NCBI GenBank assembly: GCA_947470185.1
Contig: CANIRZ010000003.1
Coordinates: 94,153-158,152 of the forward strand
Length of the DNA stretch: 64,000 nucleotides
Source of the DNA: Sphingomonadales bacterium
GTDB taxonomy: Bacteria > Pseudomonadota > Alphaproteobacteria > Sphingomonadales > Sphingomonadaceae
Reading direction: 5' to 3'
Positions within the stretch are counted from its first letter, which is position 1. The number at the start of each line of letters is the position of its first letter. The translations under genes were made by a program, and so were the position numbers. This document shows positions 35,240-43,500 of this stretch, in pieces. Under the pieces are notes generated by a model. The model saw only the letters and a program-made list of their open reading frames with translations. It had not been told where the DNA came from and ran no database searches.

Positions 35240-36231
35240 GCCGCGTCCTCGTAACGGGCGGGCCGGGGTTTATTGGCCGGCGCGTCGTGCAGCGCTTTCT
35301 TGATGCTGGATGGGACGTGACCAGTTTCTCGCTGCCTGGCGAGCAACCTATCGCAAGTTGGAGCGGGCCAGTGCTGATGGTGCAAGGCTATCTGGAGGAT
35401 GCGGCCGCGGTGGCAGAGGCAGCAGAGGGGTGCGATCTGGTCATCCACCTCGCCGCTCCTGTAGGTGTGGCGGGACGTTACCAATGGCAATGGGATGTCA
35501 TCGCAGAAGGCACACGCAACGTTTGTGAGGCCATCGCGGCACGTGGCGGCCGTGCGGTGGTGGCGTCATCCATTGCTGTTTATGGCACGTTGATCCAATC
35601 CCAAATATGCCGTGAAGACGACGGCCACGGTCCGTGGACGGGCGCTTATGGTCGCGGCAAGCAGGGGCAGGAACTTGTCGCGCTTGAGATTGCTCAGCGA
35701 ACGAATATGCCGCTGACCTTGATCCGCCCTGCAAATGTCTATGGGCTTGGCGGCAGCAGCGCCTGGGGAGACAGGCTACTCGCAGCCTTCACCGCTAGCG
35801 GCGGTGCGGTCTTTGGTCAGGCAGAACAAAATGATGCGGGACTTGTCTATGTAGAAAACCTTGCCGACGCGCTCTTTCTGGCGGGAACATGCGATGCAGC
35901 GATTGGCCGTACCTATAATGTCTGCGATGAAAATGGCGTAACATGGCGTAGGTTTAGCGACGACATGGCTGCCGTAGCAGGCAAGCCACCACCACCCACG
36001 ATCGGGCTGACAGAGGCTTTGGCTATCGTCAATGCGAACGAGGATCCTGCTAATATGATCGAGCCTAAGGACCCGAACCTGCCTTCGATGGAAGGTCTCA
36101 ATCTGGTTGGATATGACAACAGAATAGACAGTTCACGGATACGTGAGGAACTGGGTTGGTCACCGATTATTGGCTATTCCGAAGCCATGGACGCTATCGG
36201 ACGCGATTGGCGAAAGGTGCGCATAGGATGA
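35236..36231 (+). CDS. NAD-dependent epimerase/dehydratase (extended SDR)
   Basis: A 331-residue extended short-chain dehydrogenase. 'VTGGPGFIGRRVVQRFLDAG' binds NAD(P); note the Pro in place of the usual Ala/Ser in GGxGFIG. The 'YGRGKQG' motif holds the catalytic Tyr-x3-Lys. 'LTLIRPANVYG' and 'VYVENLADALFLA' are family landmarks. Such enzymes oxidise or epimerise sugars or reduce ketones and sterol-like alcohols (3-beta-HSD type). It is translation-coupled on both sides (ATGA) to the HD oxygenase and PhyH genes, which suggests these three act on one intermediate. Confidence 0.87.
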   Translation: MSRVLVTGGPGFIGRRVVQRFLDAGWDVTSFSLPGEQPIASWSGPVLMVQGYLEDAAAVAEAAEGCDLVIHLAAPVGVAGRYQWQWDVIAEGTRNVCEAIAARGGRAVVASSIAVYGTLIQSQICREDDGHGPWTGAYGRGKQGQELVALEIAQRTNMPLTLIRPANVYGLGGSSAWGDRLLAAFTASGGAVFGQAEQNDAGLVYVENLADALFLAGTCDAAIGRTYNVCDENGVTWRRFSDDMAAVAGKPPPPTIGLTEALAIVNANEDPANMIEPKDPNLPSMEGLNLVGYDNRIDSSRIREELGWSPIIGYSEAMDAIGRDWRKVRIG

Positions 36232-37085
36232 AAGTCCTAACCGGCGAGCAATACGCTCAATACGAAGCGGAGGGCTATCTCTGCTTACCCTGTTTTCTGT
36301 CTTTCGAATGGTTGCAAAGGCTGGGAAAAGCCATGGACAAATTTATCGAGCGATCTCAGAGCCTCAACGTATCGAGCGCTTCAATCCTAGTCGAACCTGG
36401 TCACACGCCGGAAAGTCCCCGTCTGCGGCGCATCCCGCAAACGGGCGCGTTCGATCCAGATTTCGAAGCGTTCGGGCTCAATGGTCCAATCGTTGATATC
36501 GCCGAAGATCTGCTTGGCCCAGATATCCGGCTGCATCACTCAAAGCTCAACTTCAAATGGAACGATGGCGGTGAAGAGATCAAGTGGCATCAGGACATCC
36601 AGTTTTGGCCGCACAGTAATTATTCTCCGCTGACGATCGGCGTCTATCTTTGTGACGTGGATGACGAAATGGGTCCAATGGGCGTCTATGCGGGGAGCCA
36701 AATGGGTACGCTGTTCCCTCTGCGCAATAGCGACGGAGAATGGACCGGGTCGCTCTCCAACGACGAAATTTCAAGCCTTAGCCCCGAAGATATTCGTTGG
36801 TGCAAAGGACCGCGCGGGACGGTGACCGTCCACAACTGCCGTGCGGTGCACGGCTCTGAGCCCAATCATTCACCAAGGATGCGACCACTTCTGCTTCACA
36901 CCTATGCGGCGGGCGACGCGAAGCCGCTCACCGATATCATGAACGGTATTCCATTCTCCAATATCATGGTCCGCGGACAAGAGGCCGAGCAACCGCGCTT
37001 TGCCCCAGAGCCGTGCCCGATGCCGCCGGACTGGTCCAAGACGGGATATAGTTCGATCTTCGCGTCACAAACAAAGGAGCCATAA
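36228..37085 (+). CDS. PhyH-family Fe(II)/2-oxoglutarate dioxygenase
   Basis: A 285-residue phytanoyl-CoA dioxygenase family protein. The iron ligands are His and Asp in 'IKWHQDIQFWP' and His in 'NCRAVHGSEPNHS', with an Arg ('RMRPLLLHTY') for 2-oxoglutarate. ATG 36228 overlaps the SDR stop (ATGA); the frame's earlier start lies inside the SDR gene. This is the same protein superfamily as PhnY and TmpA, which hydroxylate a substrate for a PhnZ/TmpB-type HD oxygenase; here an HD oxygenase is encoded in the same operon. It could equally hydroxylate an acyl-CoA. Confidence 0.87.
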   Translation: MKVLTGEQYAQYEAEGYLCLPCFLSFEWLQRLGKAMDKFIERSQSLNVSSASILVEPGHTPESPRLRRIPQTGAFDPDFEAFGLNGPIVDIAEDLLGPDIRLHHSKLNFKWNDGGEEIKWHQDIQFWPHSNYSPLTIGVYLCDVDDEMGPMGVYAGSQMGTLFPLRNSDGEWTGSLSNDEISSLSPEDIRWCKGPRGTVTVHNCRAVHGSEPNHSPRMRPLLLHTYAAGDAKPLTDIMNGIPFSNIMVRGQEAEQPRFAPEPCPMPPDWSKTGYSSIFASQTKEP

Positions 37086-37138
37086 GGAAGCTCTCAATCG
37101 GTCAAGCAACAGTTGACCACGCCATAAAAGGACGAACC

Positions 37139-38998
37139 ATGGATCACATTTCGCACTACCAGAATTCAGACGAACCCTTGCTGATCGAAGCGGAAGACTT
37201 CGCCGATTTCGGTGGGTGGGTGCTCGATTCGCAGTTTGAGGCCATCATGGGGTCACCCTATTTGCTGGCCCATGGCCTGGGCCGGCCGGTCGCCGATGCA
37301 CGCACAACCATTCAGATCACGCACGCTGGAACCTACCATCTCTGGGTCAGGGCCAAAGACTGGGTACCGGACCATCATCCGGGCCGCTTTCAACTGCTAG
37401 TGAACGATGTTGCGTTGCCGATAGTTTTTGGCGCCAATAATCAGGACTGGTCGTGGCAATCAGGTGGAACGCTGCAACTCGATGCAGGCAAGGCATCGTT
37501 GGCGCTGCATGATCTGACCGGCTTTGCCGGCCGCTGCGATGCCATATACCTGTCGCTCAACGCTACAGCTCCGCCCAGTGGCGTTGATGATGTAAGCAGA
37601 GCCTGGCGTCGCGCGCTAAGAGGGCTGCCCGACGAACCCGAAGATGCTGGCGATTTTGATGTCGTCGTCGTGGGCGGCGGCATCTCAGGGTGCTCGGCGG
37701 CACTTGCTGCCACGCGGCTCGGTCAGCGTGTTGCGTTGATCCACGACCGGCCGGTGCTTGGCGGCAACGCCAGCAAGGAAATTGGCCTAATGCCTCGCGG
37801 CACCCAAGGCGCTCTGCTCCGCGAACTATCGGCACGCACAGAAGATGGCGACCTTGCAGCCTTGTCACTGCTGAAGGCAGAAGCCAATGCGTCGCTGTTC
37901 CTTGAACACCGTATCATCGCTGCCGAACGCGAGGGCAGCAGGATCACCGCGATCCAGACCGTTTCTGCACGCGGCGGGCATGAGCGTCGTTTTGGCGGAC
38001 GCATCTTCATTGATACCAGCGGCGTTGCCATATTGGGCGTGTTGGCCGGTGCCGAAACCATGTTCGGCCGCGAAGCTCAGGCAGAATATGGCGAGACCTA
38101 CGCCCCTGAGGAGGCCGATGCCATGCATCATGGCAATACTTTGTTTTTCCGCACGCGCATGGCCGAACATCCGATGCCGTTTCCCGATGTGCCATGGGCC
38201 ATCGAAGTGTCGAAAGATTATGCCAATCTCAGCGGCCAGTTGATCAAAACTGGCGAAGAAAACGGCCCCGGGCCTGCTGCAGGCGCCAACCCCAGCACGC
38301 CCGAATTTCGGTTTGGCCGCAAAAATGATGTCTTTCCGGCGACCCATTTCTGGGAATACGGTCAATGGCTTGATCCCTACACCTCAGGCGAGTTGGTGCG
38401 TGATTATTTGATGCGCGCGCTCTATGGCACATTTTCCAACGTCAAGCGCCTGGAACCCGAAGCCCATGCAAATCTGGAATTCGAATGGATGGCATTTGTT
38501 GCGGCGCAGGGAGAGTTCCGGCGCTACCGAGGCGATTATATCCTGACTGAGCAGGACATCAGGCACCACAAGCGGTTTGACGACACATTAATTGCCAATG
38601 ACGGATCATTTTGCGTGCACTGCGCTTGGCCCGAAGGCGAAGGCAAATATGACTTTCGTCTGATGGACTGGATTTTCGACATGCGCGATCAAGAGGCATA
38701 CGAAATCCCGTTCCGTTGCCTATATTCGGCGAATATCGACAATCTGATGATGGCCGGAAAACATATCAGCGTGACGCATGTCGCCGGGTCGGCAACCAAG
38801 TTGATGGGCAATGGCGCACAGCACGGAGTTGCCGTCGCGGCTGCTGCAGCCTTGTGCATCAAGCACGACACGTCGCCGCGCGGGCTACTGAAGGCGCATT
38901 TCGACGAACTGCGCGCCTCTGTCAACGCCTTGACGGGATGTGATCACGACCTAGTAGCCCATCCACCCACCCGCAAGTTTACTGCGGTGCCGGGATAG
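37139..38998 (+). CDS. FAD-dependent oxidoreductase with N-terminal lectin-like domain
   Basis: A 619-residue two-part protein. Residues 1-145 look like a beta-sandwich carbohydrate-binding-type module ('LIEAEDFADFGGW', 'GTYHLWVRAKDWV', 'AIYLSLNA'). Residues 175-610 are an FAD-dependent oxidoreductase (PF12831-like): 'DVVVVGGGISGCSAALAATRLG', then 'GGNASKEIGLMPRG', and 'NLMMAGKHISVTH' near the end. There is no signal peptide, so the protein is cytoplasmic. The family is poorly characterised and often found in carbohydrate or glycoside clusters. It ends the thiolase operon and meets the convergent monooxygenase gene 9 bases on. Substrate unknown; the lectin-like part hints at a sugar-bearing or polyol substrate. 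Confidence 0.8.
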   Translation: MDHISHYQNSDEPLLIEAEDFADFGGWVLDSQFEAIMGSPYLLAHGLGRPVADARTTIQITHAGTYHLWVRAKDWVPDHHPGRFQLLVNDVALPIVFGANNQDWSWQSGGTLQLDAGKASLALHDLTGFAGRCDAIYLSLNATAPPSGVDDVSRAWRRALRGLPDEPEDAGDFDVVVVGGGISGCSAALAATRLGQRVALIHDRPVLGGNASKEIGLMPRGTQGALLRELSARTEDGDLAALSLLKAEANASLFLEHRIIAAEREGSRITAIQTVSARGGHERRFGGRIFIDTSGVAILGVLAGAETMFGREAQAEYGETYAPEEADAMHHGNTLFFRTRMAEHPMPFPDVPWAIEVSKDYANLSGQLIKTGEENGPGPAAGANPSTPEFRFGRKNDVFPATHFWEYGQWLDPYTSGELVRDYLMRALYGTFSNVKRLEPEAHANLEFEWMAFVAAQGEFRRYRGDYILTEQDIRHHKRFDDTLIANDGSFCVHCAWPEGEGKYDFRLMDWIFDMRDQEAYEIPFRCLYSANIDNLMMAGKHISVTHVAGSATKLMGNGAQHGVAVAAAAALCIKHDTSPRGLLKAHFDELRASVNALTGCDHDLVAHPPTRKFTAVPG

Positions 38999-39007
38999 GC
39001 CTCAGCC

Positions 39008-40417
39008 CTATTCCAGCAAGGCTGCGAGCTTGGCCGCGATACCAGCCATCAGCGTGTGGCGCAGCTCCAATGCTTCAGCACGTGCCACCGGTTCGTCGGG
39101 AAGTGCCGGCCCTATATCGCGGGGCCAGTTGAGGCGTGAGGTGGCAAGCCACGCCTGCAACACTGAGCTTTCACGCCAGACTGTTTCATTCTCCACATCG
39201 GCAATCGTCGTGTGCAGAAAGTCGATATCAGTGTCGGGGTGCGGTACCGGTCGGCACAACCGGTTCTTATCTGCTGCTTCAAGTGGCATCGCTTCGACCT
39301 TGGCGATGAATGCAGCGCTAAACACTTGCTGGCAAGTGCGGACCGATTGCAGCGTGATAGCGCGCCCGTCGAACACCGACACGGCAGGGCGCTTTTCGAG
39401 GCCATCGGCCGAGCAATCAACAAACAGCGTCGGCACGGTCACTGGACGCTCGCCTTGTTCGAATATGATCTTATCAGCGTCAATGCGCTGGATACGGCCA
39501 AGCCGGATAACATCACCGATGCGTTGCAGCGCGGTATGTTCCGCCATCGACACGGTGGCGCAGCGGTACATAGTCGGGCGCACCGCTGGGTCGAGCCGGA
39601 TCAGCCGTCTGCATGCCTCGAGCCGATCAAATAGATCGGCAATCGATATGGCCGCGTGCACTGCCTCCACCGTGCCAATCAGCGTAAGCGAGGTGGCATC
39701 GGCAAACTGCGCGCCAGGCTGGGCCAGCTGACGGTCAATCAGCCAAGAATCGCGTGGCGCGATCCAGGTCAAGCGCTCGGGCGCGATACCTTGTTTGAGC
39801 AGCCAGAGACAGGCGTCAATACCGGTCTTGCCGGCCCCAACGACCGTGATCCGCGCCGGAAAGTCCGTGATCCCGACCAGTGCATTGGGGGTAACGCACC
39901 GCACGCCGTCGCCAATGGCATAGGGCGGTGGCCGCATCGCCGGAACAGTGACATTCTGATAGGTCGCATCGACGATCTTGCAATCAGGCCCAACCTGGAA
40001 CCGCGCGCCGCTGGCCAGAGACCGGAAACAGCCGTCGCCTTCATAATGCGACACTGGCCGGTAATCGACCCGCCCCGATGGAAGGAAGTTGCGCTGCATC
40101 ACCTGATCGAAATAGGCGCACACTTCGCCGACGCTGGCGAGTTCCAGAAGCCCGGCATTCCAACCGACAGCGTCAATCGCATCATCGCCAAGACGACGCG
40201 ATTCAACACCATAACCGGTGGATGGTTGATGTAACCGAACAAAGGGATATGCCAGCGTCCAATGGCCACCGGGCGCGTGATAGTGATCGACGATCACAAC
40301 ACTCGCGTCGGTTTCTGCTATCAATGTGTCGACAAAGGCCATGCCCATCCCGCCAGCACCGACGACGAGATAATCGGCATCGATCGCGGTGGGAAGTGTG
40401 GAATCGTGATTGGGCAT
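39008..40417 (-). CDS. FAD/NAD(P)-binding monooxygenase-like protein
   Basis: A 469-residue flavoprotein. The FAD-binding 'YLVVGAGGMGMAFVDTL' is at the N terminus, and a second dinucleotide motif 'ITVVGAGKTGIDACLWLL' is near residue 195. 'GGHWTLAYPFVRLHQPS' between them resembles the flavin-containing or Baeyer-Villiger monooxygenase layout, but the exact BVMO fingerprint (FxGxxxHxxxW) is not visible. It is a single-gene unit with its own operator at 40471. Likely an NADPH-dependent oxygenase or a related oxidoreductase. Confidence 0.8.
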   Translation of the reverse strand: MPNHDSTLPTAIDADYLVVGAGGMGMAFVDTLIAETDASVVIVDHYHAPGGHWTLAYPFVRLHQPSTGYGVESRRLGDDAIDAVGWNAGLLELASVGEVCAYFDQVMQRNFLPSGRVDYRPVSHYEGDGCFRSLASGARFQVGPDCKIVDATYQNVTVPAMRPPPYAIGDGVRCVTPNALVGITDFPARITVVGAGKTGIDACLWLLKQGIAPERLTWIAPRDSWLIDRQLAQPGAQFADATSLTLIGTVEAVHAAISIADLFDRLEACRRLIRLDPAVRPTMYRCATVSMAEHTALQRIGDVIRLGRIQRIDADKIIFEQGERPVTVPTLFVDCSADGLEKRPAVSVFDGRAITLQSVRTCQQVFSAAFIAKVEAMPLEAADKNRLCRPVPHPDTDIDFLHTTIADVENETVWRESSVLQAWLATSRLNWPRDIGPALPDEPVARAEALELRHTLMAGIAAKLAALLE

Positions 40418-40470
40418 TGGTTATCTCCAGCAGGATTTTGACGCTAGCATGAGCGTCAGAATGTTAAGTC

Positions 40471-40488
40471 ACTGAACATTTGTTCGGT
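40471..40488. promoter_or_regulatory. Module B operator, site 5
   Basis: ACTGAACATTTGTTCGGT is 54 bases before the start of the flavoprotein gene (39008-40417). It is the best copy of the inner ACTGAACA/TGTTC core. The rest of the 324-base gap (40418-40741) holds only the palindrome at 40713. Confidence 0.75.
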
Positions 40489-40712
40489 CACGGTGTCAAT
40501 TCGGTCGCTGCTGTTGGTCGTCCCGTTCGGTACAGTCTCGGCTTTCGCTCACAATAAAACCGATTCACGGCTTAAGAATTCGCCGCGAAGTTCAACTTAC
40601 ATGCCGCGCTTACCCACCCCAATAGGTGGCACATAATTCTCACTTGAAGACTTATCCAAGGACTGAAACAGGAAATCGTCCTTCACAAAACTCGACTGGA
40701 AAAATGCATAAC

Positions 40713-40726
40713 CTGCTCTAGAGCAG
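40713..40726. terminator. 14-bp palindrome downstream of the class II aldolase
   Basis: CTGCTCTAGAGCAG is a perfect palindrome 15 bases beyond the aldolase stop (minus direction), followed at a short distance by ATTTTT. It is a weak terminator candidate. Confidence 0.35.
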
Positions 40727-40741
40727 AGAATGCCTTCATGG

Positions 40742-41494
40742 CTATTGCCTATAACCCGGATCGATCCGGTCGAGCTTGCGTAGGAACGAGGGCCAGGCGA
40801 ACGCGCCAGCGGTACCATCGAACCATGCCGCGCTTTGCCCATGGACTTTTTCGGACACGCCCTGGTTGGGTTGCACCAACTCCGCACCGTTGCACATTGC
40901 TCTTAGCTGCATCGAACACGCACGCTCCAGATAATAGATCAGCAACCATGCCGCGCCGCAATTGGGGCCGACAGCAAGGGTGCCATGATTGCGCAACAAC
41001 ATGATATGCTTCGCGCCGAGATCGGCGACCAGCCTTTCCCGCTCATCAAGATCAAGCGCCACGCCCTCATAGTCATGGTAAGCAAGTTCGCCGCCTATGA
41101 TCATGGCATGCTGCGTCAGCGGCAAAAGCCCCTCTCGGCGCACGGAAAGTGCGGCACCGTCAACCGTATGTAGATGAATCACACATTGCGCATCAGGCCG
41201 CGCCATATGGATTGCACCGTGGATCACGAAACCCGCAGGATTGACTATCGCATCTGCTGAACCAACCAGATTGCCTTCGAGGTCTACCTTTACCAAGTTT
41301 GAAGCAGTGATTTCTCCAAACATCATACCAAATGGGTTGATCAAAAAATGATGCTCCGGTCCAGGCACACGCATCGAAATATGAGTGAATATAAGGTCAT
41401 CCCAGCCTTCAAGCGCAACAAGACGGTAAAGGGCGGCAAGATCTACTCGCGCTTGTCGCTCCGGTTCGCTTATCTGGGACTGGACTTTGCTCAT
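40742..41494 (-). CDS. Class II aldolase/adducin family protein
   Basis: A 250-residue class II aldolase-fold protein. The zinc ligands are in 'CVIHLHTVDGAAL' (HxH) and 'MLLRNHGTLAVG' (His). 'FLINPFGMMFGEITASNLVKVD' is the usual substrate-loop region. This branch includes L-fuculose-phosphate aldolases and also decarboxylases/aldolases of non-sugar substrates. It is divergent from the SDR/hydratase operon across a single operator. A retro-aldol C-C cleavage in the pathway is the natural guess. Confidence 0.85.
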   Translation of the reverse strand: MSKVQSQISEPERQARVDLAALYRLVALEGWDDLIFTHISMRVPGPEHHFLINPFGMMFGEITASNLVKVDLEGNLVGSADAIVNPAGFVIHGAIHMARPDAQCVIHLHTVDGAALSVRREGLLPLTQHAMIIGGELAYHDYEGVALDLDERERLVADLGAKHIMLLRNHGTLAVGPNCGAAWLLIYYLERACSMQLRAMCNGAELVQPNQGVSEKVHGQSAAWFDGTAGAFAWPSFLRKLDRIDPGYRQ

Positions 41495-41508
41495 TAGTCG
41501 ATATAAAT

Positions 41509-41526
41509 GCTGAACAAATGTTTAGT
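41509..41526. promoter_or_regulatory. Module B operator, site 6
   Basis: GCTGAACAAATGTTTAGT lies centrally in the 55-base gap between the divergent aldolase and SDR genes, so it can repress both. Confidence 0.75.
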
Positions 41527-41549
41527 CAAGATGAGATCAGGAGTGAGAT

Positions 41550-42470
41550 ATGACCATTCGCTTTGACAATCGGGTAGCCGTCGTGACCGGTGCAGGAGCT
41601 GGGCTGGGCCGCGAACATGCATTAGGTTTGGCAGCGCGTGGTGCAAAAATTGTCGTCAATGATTTCGGCGGCGGCGTTGACGGCAGCAGCGGATCGTCTG
41701 CGCCAGCCGAAGAGACCGTCGCTATGATCAAGTCCGCAGGCGGACATGCCTTTGCCCATGGCGCTGATGTGAGCAACCCCGAGCAAGTCGGGGACATGGT
41801 AGCTAAGGCCATTCGGGATTGGGGTCGCATCGACATACTGGTCAACAACGCGGGCATATTACGTGACCGAGCATTCGGAAAAATGTCCATGGAAGATTGG
41901 GACGCGGTCGTACGTGTGCATCTGACAGGCGCTGTTACATGCACAATGGCGGTTTGGCCGCATATGAAAGAGGCGGGATATGGCCGGATTGTGATGACAA
42001 GCTCATCATCTGGAATTTATGGCAATTTTGGTCAATCGAACTACGGCGCTGCTAAAATGGCGGTCATTGGCCTAATGAATGTACTCCATATTGAAGGCGC
42101 GAAGAACAACATCCGCGTAAATACACTCGCGCCAGGAGCTGCAACGCGCATGACTCAAGAGTTGCTGCCACCCGCAGTTATTGCGCTAATGGAACCAAAA
42201 ACCGTGACACCAGGTCTCTTATACTTGGTCAGTGAGGATGCGCCCTCTCGTGTAATTTTAACTGCAACTTCTGGCGGTTTTGCTCGCACAATAATCCAGG
42301 AAACCGAAGGGATTTATCTCGCACCTGAAGAATGCACGCCGGAGAACGTCGCGGCGCGTTTTGACGAAATTTCAAATTTAGAAGGAGCGCACGTTTACGA
42401 ACAGGGTGGGCAACAAGTCATGAAGTTTGTGGGTAAAGCGGCCAAACATTTTAGCGTATCGCTAGTTTAG
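41550..42470 (+). CDS. SDR, (3R)-hydroxyacyl-CoA dehydrogenase type
   Basis: A 306-residue short-chain dehydrogenase. 'VVTGAGAGLGREHALGLA' binds NAD, 'NNAGILRDRAF' and the catalytic 'YGAAK' motif follow. 'VVNDFGGGVDGS' after beta-strand 2 is typical of the dehydrogenase unit of the peroxisomal multifunctional enzyme 2 (MFE-2/HSD17B4), which oxidises (3R)-hydroxyacyl-CoA. The C-terminal 50 residues ('LAPEECTPENVAARFDEI') also match that group. With the MaoC hydratase and the thiolase it makes a complete R-type beta-oxidation set. Start ATG 41550 follows AGGAGTGAG. Confidence 0.9.
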   Translation: MTIRFDNRVAVVTGAGAGLGREHALGLAARGAKIVVNDFGGGVDGSSGSSAPAEETVAMIKSAGGHAFAHGADVSNPEQVGDMVAKAIRDWGRIDILVNNAGILRDRAFGKMSMEDWDAVVRVHLTGAVTCTMAVWPHMKEAGYGRIVMTSSSSGIYGNFGQSNYGAAKMAVIGLMNVLHIEGAKNNIRVNTLAPGAATRMTQELLPPAVIALMEPKTVTPGLLYLVSEDAPSRVILTATSGGFARTIIQETEGIYLAPEECTPENVAARFDEISNLEGAHVYEQGGQQVMKFVGKAAKHFSVSLV

Positions 42471-42579
42471 TGGCGCTGACAAATGGTTTATACATCGTTT
42501 GGAGTAGCCGAGGGTTAAAGGGACTTGATGCCAAATATAAAGGCAACTGCTGGATTGATATCCGCTAGGGAGGATGAGA

Positions 42580-43377
42580 ATGTGCTATGATACTGTGCAT
42601 CTCGAAAGAAATGGGCCTATCTTCAGATTGGTTCTGAATGTCCCTGAACGCCTTAATGCCCTTAGCGACCAGGTTCTGCTCGATCTCAGCGAGGCGCTTG
42701 ATGAGTGCGCAGGCTCTAAAGAAATTCGGGTTCTCATTATAACAGGAGCGGGGCGTGCTTTTTGTGCCGGGGCTGACCTGAAAGGAAGAGAGCCTGTAGG
42801 TGGACCGGAGAAGTACGATTTGCTTCGTCGCAGAATTTCCGACCAATTCAATCCAACAATCAAAAAGCTGCTTGCGTTGCCGGTCCCAACGATTGCGGCA
42901 GTTAATGGTGTTGCTGCAGGTGGCGGCTTTGGCCTAGCCTTGGCGTGCGACATAGTCATCGCTGCGGAGAGCGCTGATTTCATCCTAGTCTTCACACCGC
43001 AACTGGGCTTGATTCCCGACATGGGTGCGTCATGGCACGCACCGAGGAATCTCGGGCGGGCCAGAGCAATGGCAAGTGCGTTCTTCGGCGATCGCATCAA
43101 GGCCGTGGAGGCGGAAGCCCAAGGACTGATTTGGAGAGCGGTTCCTGATGAGACTTTTCCGCAGGTCGTCGATGATACAGCGGGAAAACTAGCTGATGGT
43201 CCAACACTCGCTTATGTTGCAAATCGGCAAGCGATTGACCGCGCGCACACCCAAAGTCTGAATGATCAACTAGATCTTGAAGCGGAAATTCAACCCACCC
43301 TGCTTATGACGGAGGACTTCGCCGAGGGCCAGAGGGCATTCCTTGAAAAGCGCAAGCCTGCGTTCAAAGGCAGGTGA
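42580..43377 (+). CDS. Enoyl-CoA hydratase/isomerase family protein
   Basis: A 265-residue crotonase-fold enzyme. The oxyanion-hole signatures are 'AFCAGADLKGRE' near residue 65 and 'VAAGGGFGLALACDIVIA' near 112. 'LGLIPDMGASW' has Asp where many hydratases carry Glu, as in the PaaG/isomerase branch. The C terminus 'RAFLEKRKPAFKGR' is standard. Start at 42580 is preferred over 42574 because GGGAGG is 7 rather than 1 base away. Second gene of the SDR operon, about 110 bases after it. A double-bond isomerase is as likely as a hydratase. Confidence 0.88.
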   Translation: MCYDTVHLERNGPIFRLVLNVPERLNALSDQVLLDLSEALDECAGSKEIRVLIITGAGRAFCAGADLKGREPVGGPEKYDLLRRRISDQFNPTIKKLLALPVPTIAAVNGVAAGGGFGLALACDIVIAAESADFILVFTPQLGLIPDMGASWHAPRNLGRARAMASAFFGDRIKAVEAEAQGLIWRAVPDETFPQVVDDTAGKLADGPTLAYVANRQAIDRAHTQSLNDQLDLEAEIQPTLLMTEDFAEGQRAFLEKRKPAFKGR

Positions 43378-43449
43378 TAAGAGTGGTTAGAATGTGCACC
43401 TGCCCCCCGTCAGCACCAATGGCACAGATTTAATGTTATGATTTAAGGA

Positions 43450-43500
43450 GTGATTTGGTCTCATCGTAGTGACGAAGGAACGAAGATGAGACCAAATCAC
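43450..43500 (+). promoter_or_regulatory. Hairpin covering the transposase start codon
   Basis: GTGATTTGGTCTCATC (43450-43465) and GATGAGACCAAATCAC (43485-43500) are perfect 16-base inverted repeats with a 19-base loop. The ATG of orfA is inside the 3' arm and the GAAGGAA ribosome-binding site is in the loop. In RNA read from outside the IS this stem would hide the start, a known way for insertion sequences to block expression from neighbouring promoters. Confidence 0.7.

Noticed and set aside
42480..42500. GACAAATGGTTTA as a module B operator before the enoyl-CoA hydratase
   Set aside because: Left and right arms do not pair and the ACTGAACA core is missing; the hydratase gene is in the SDR operon.
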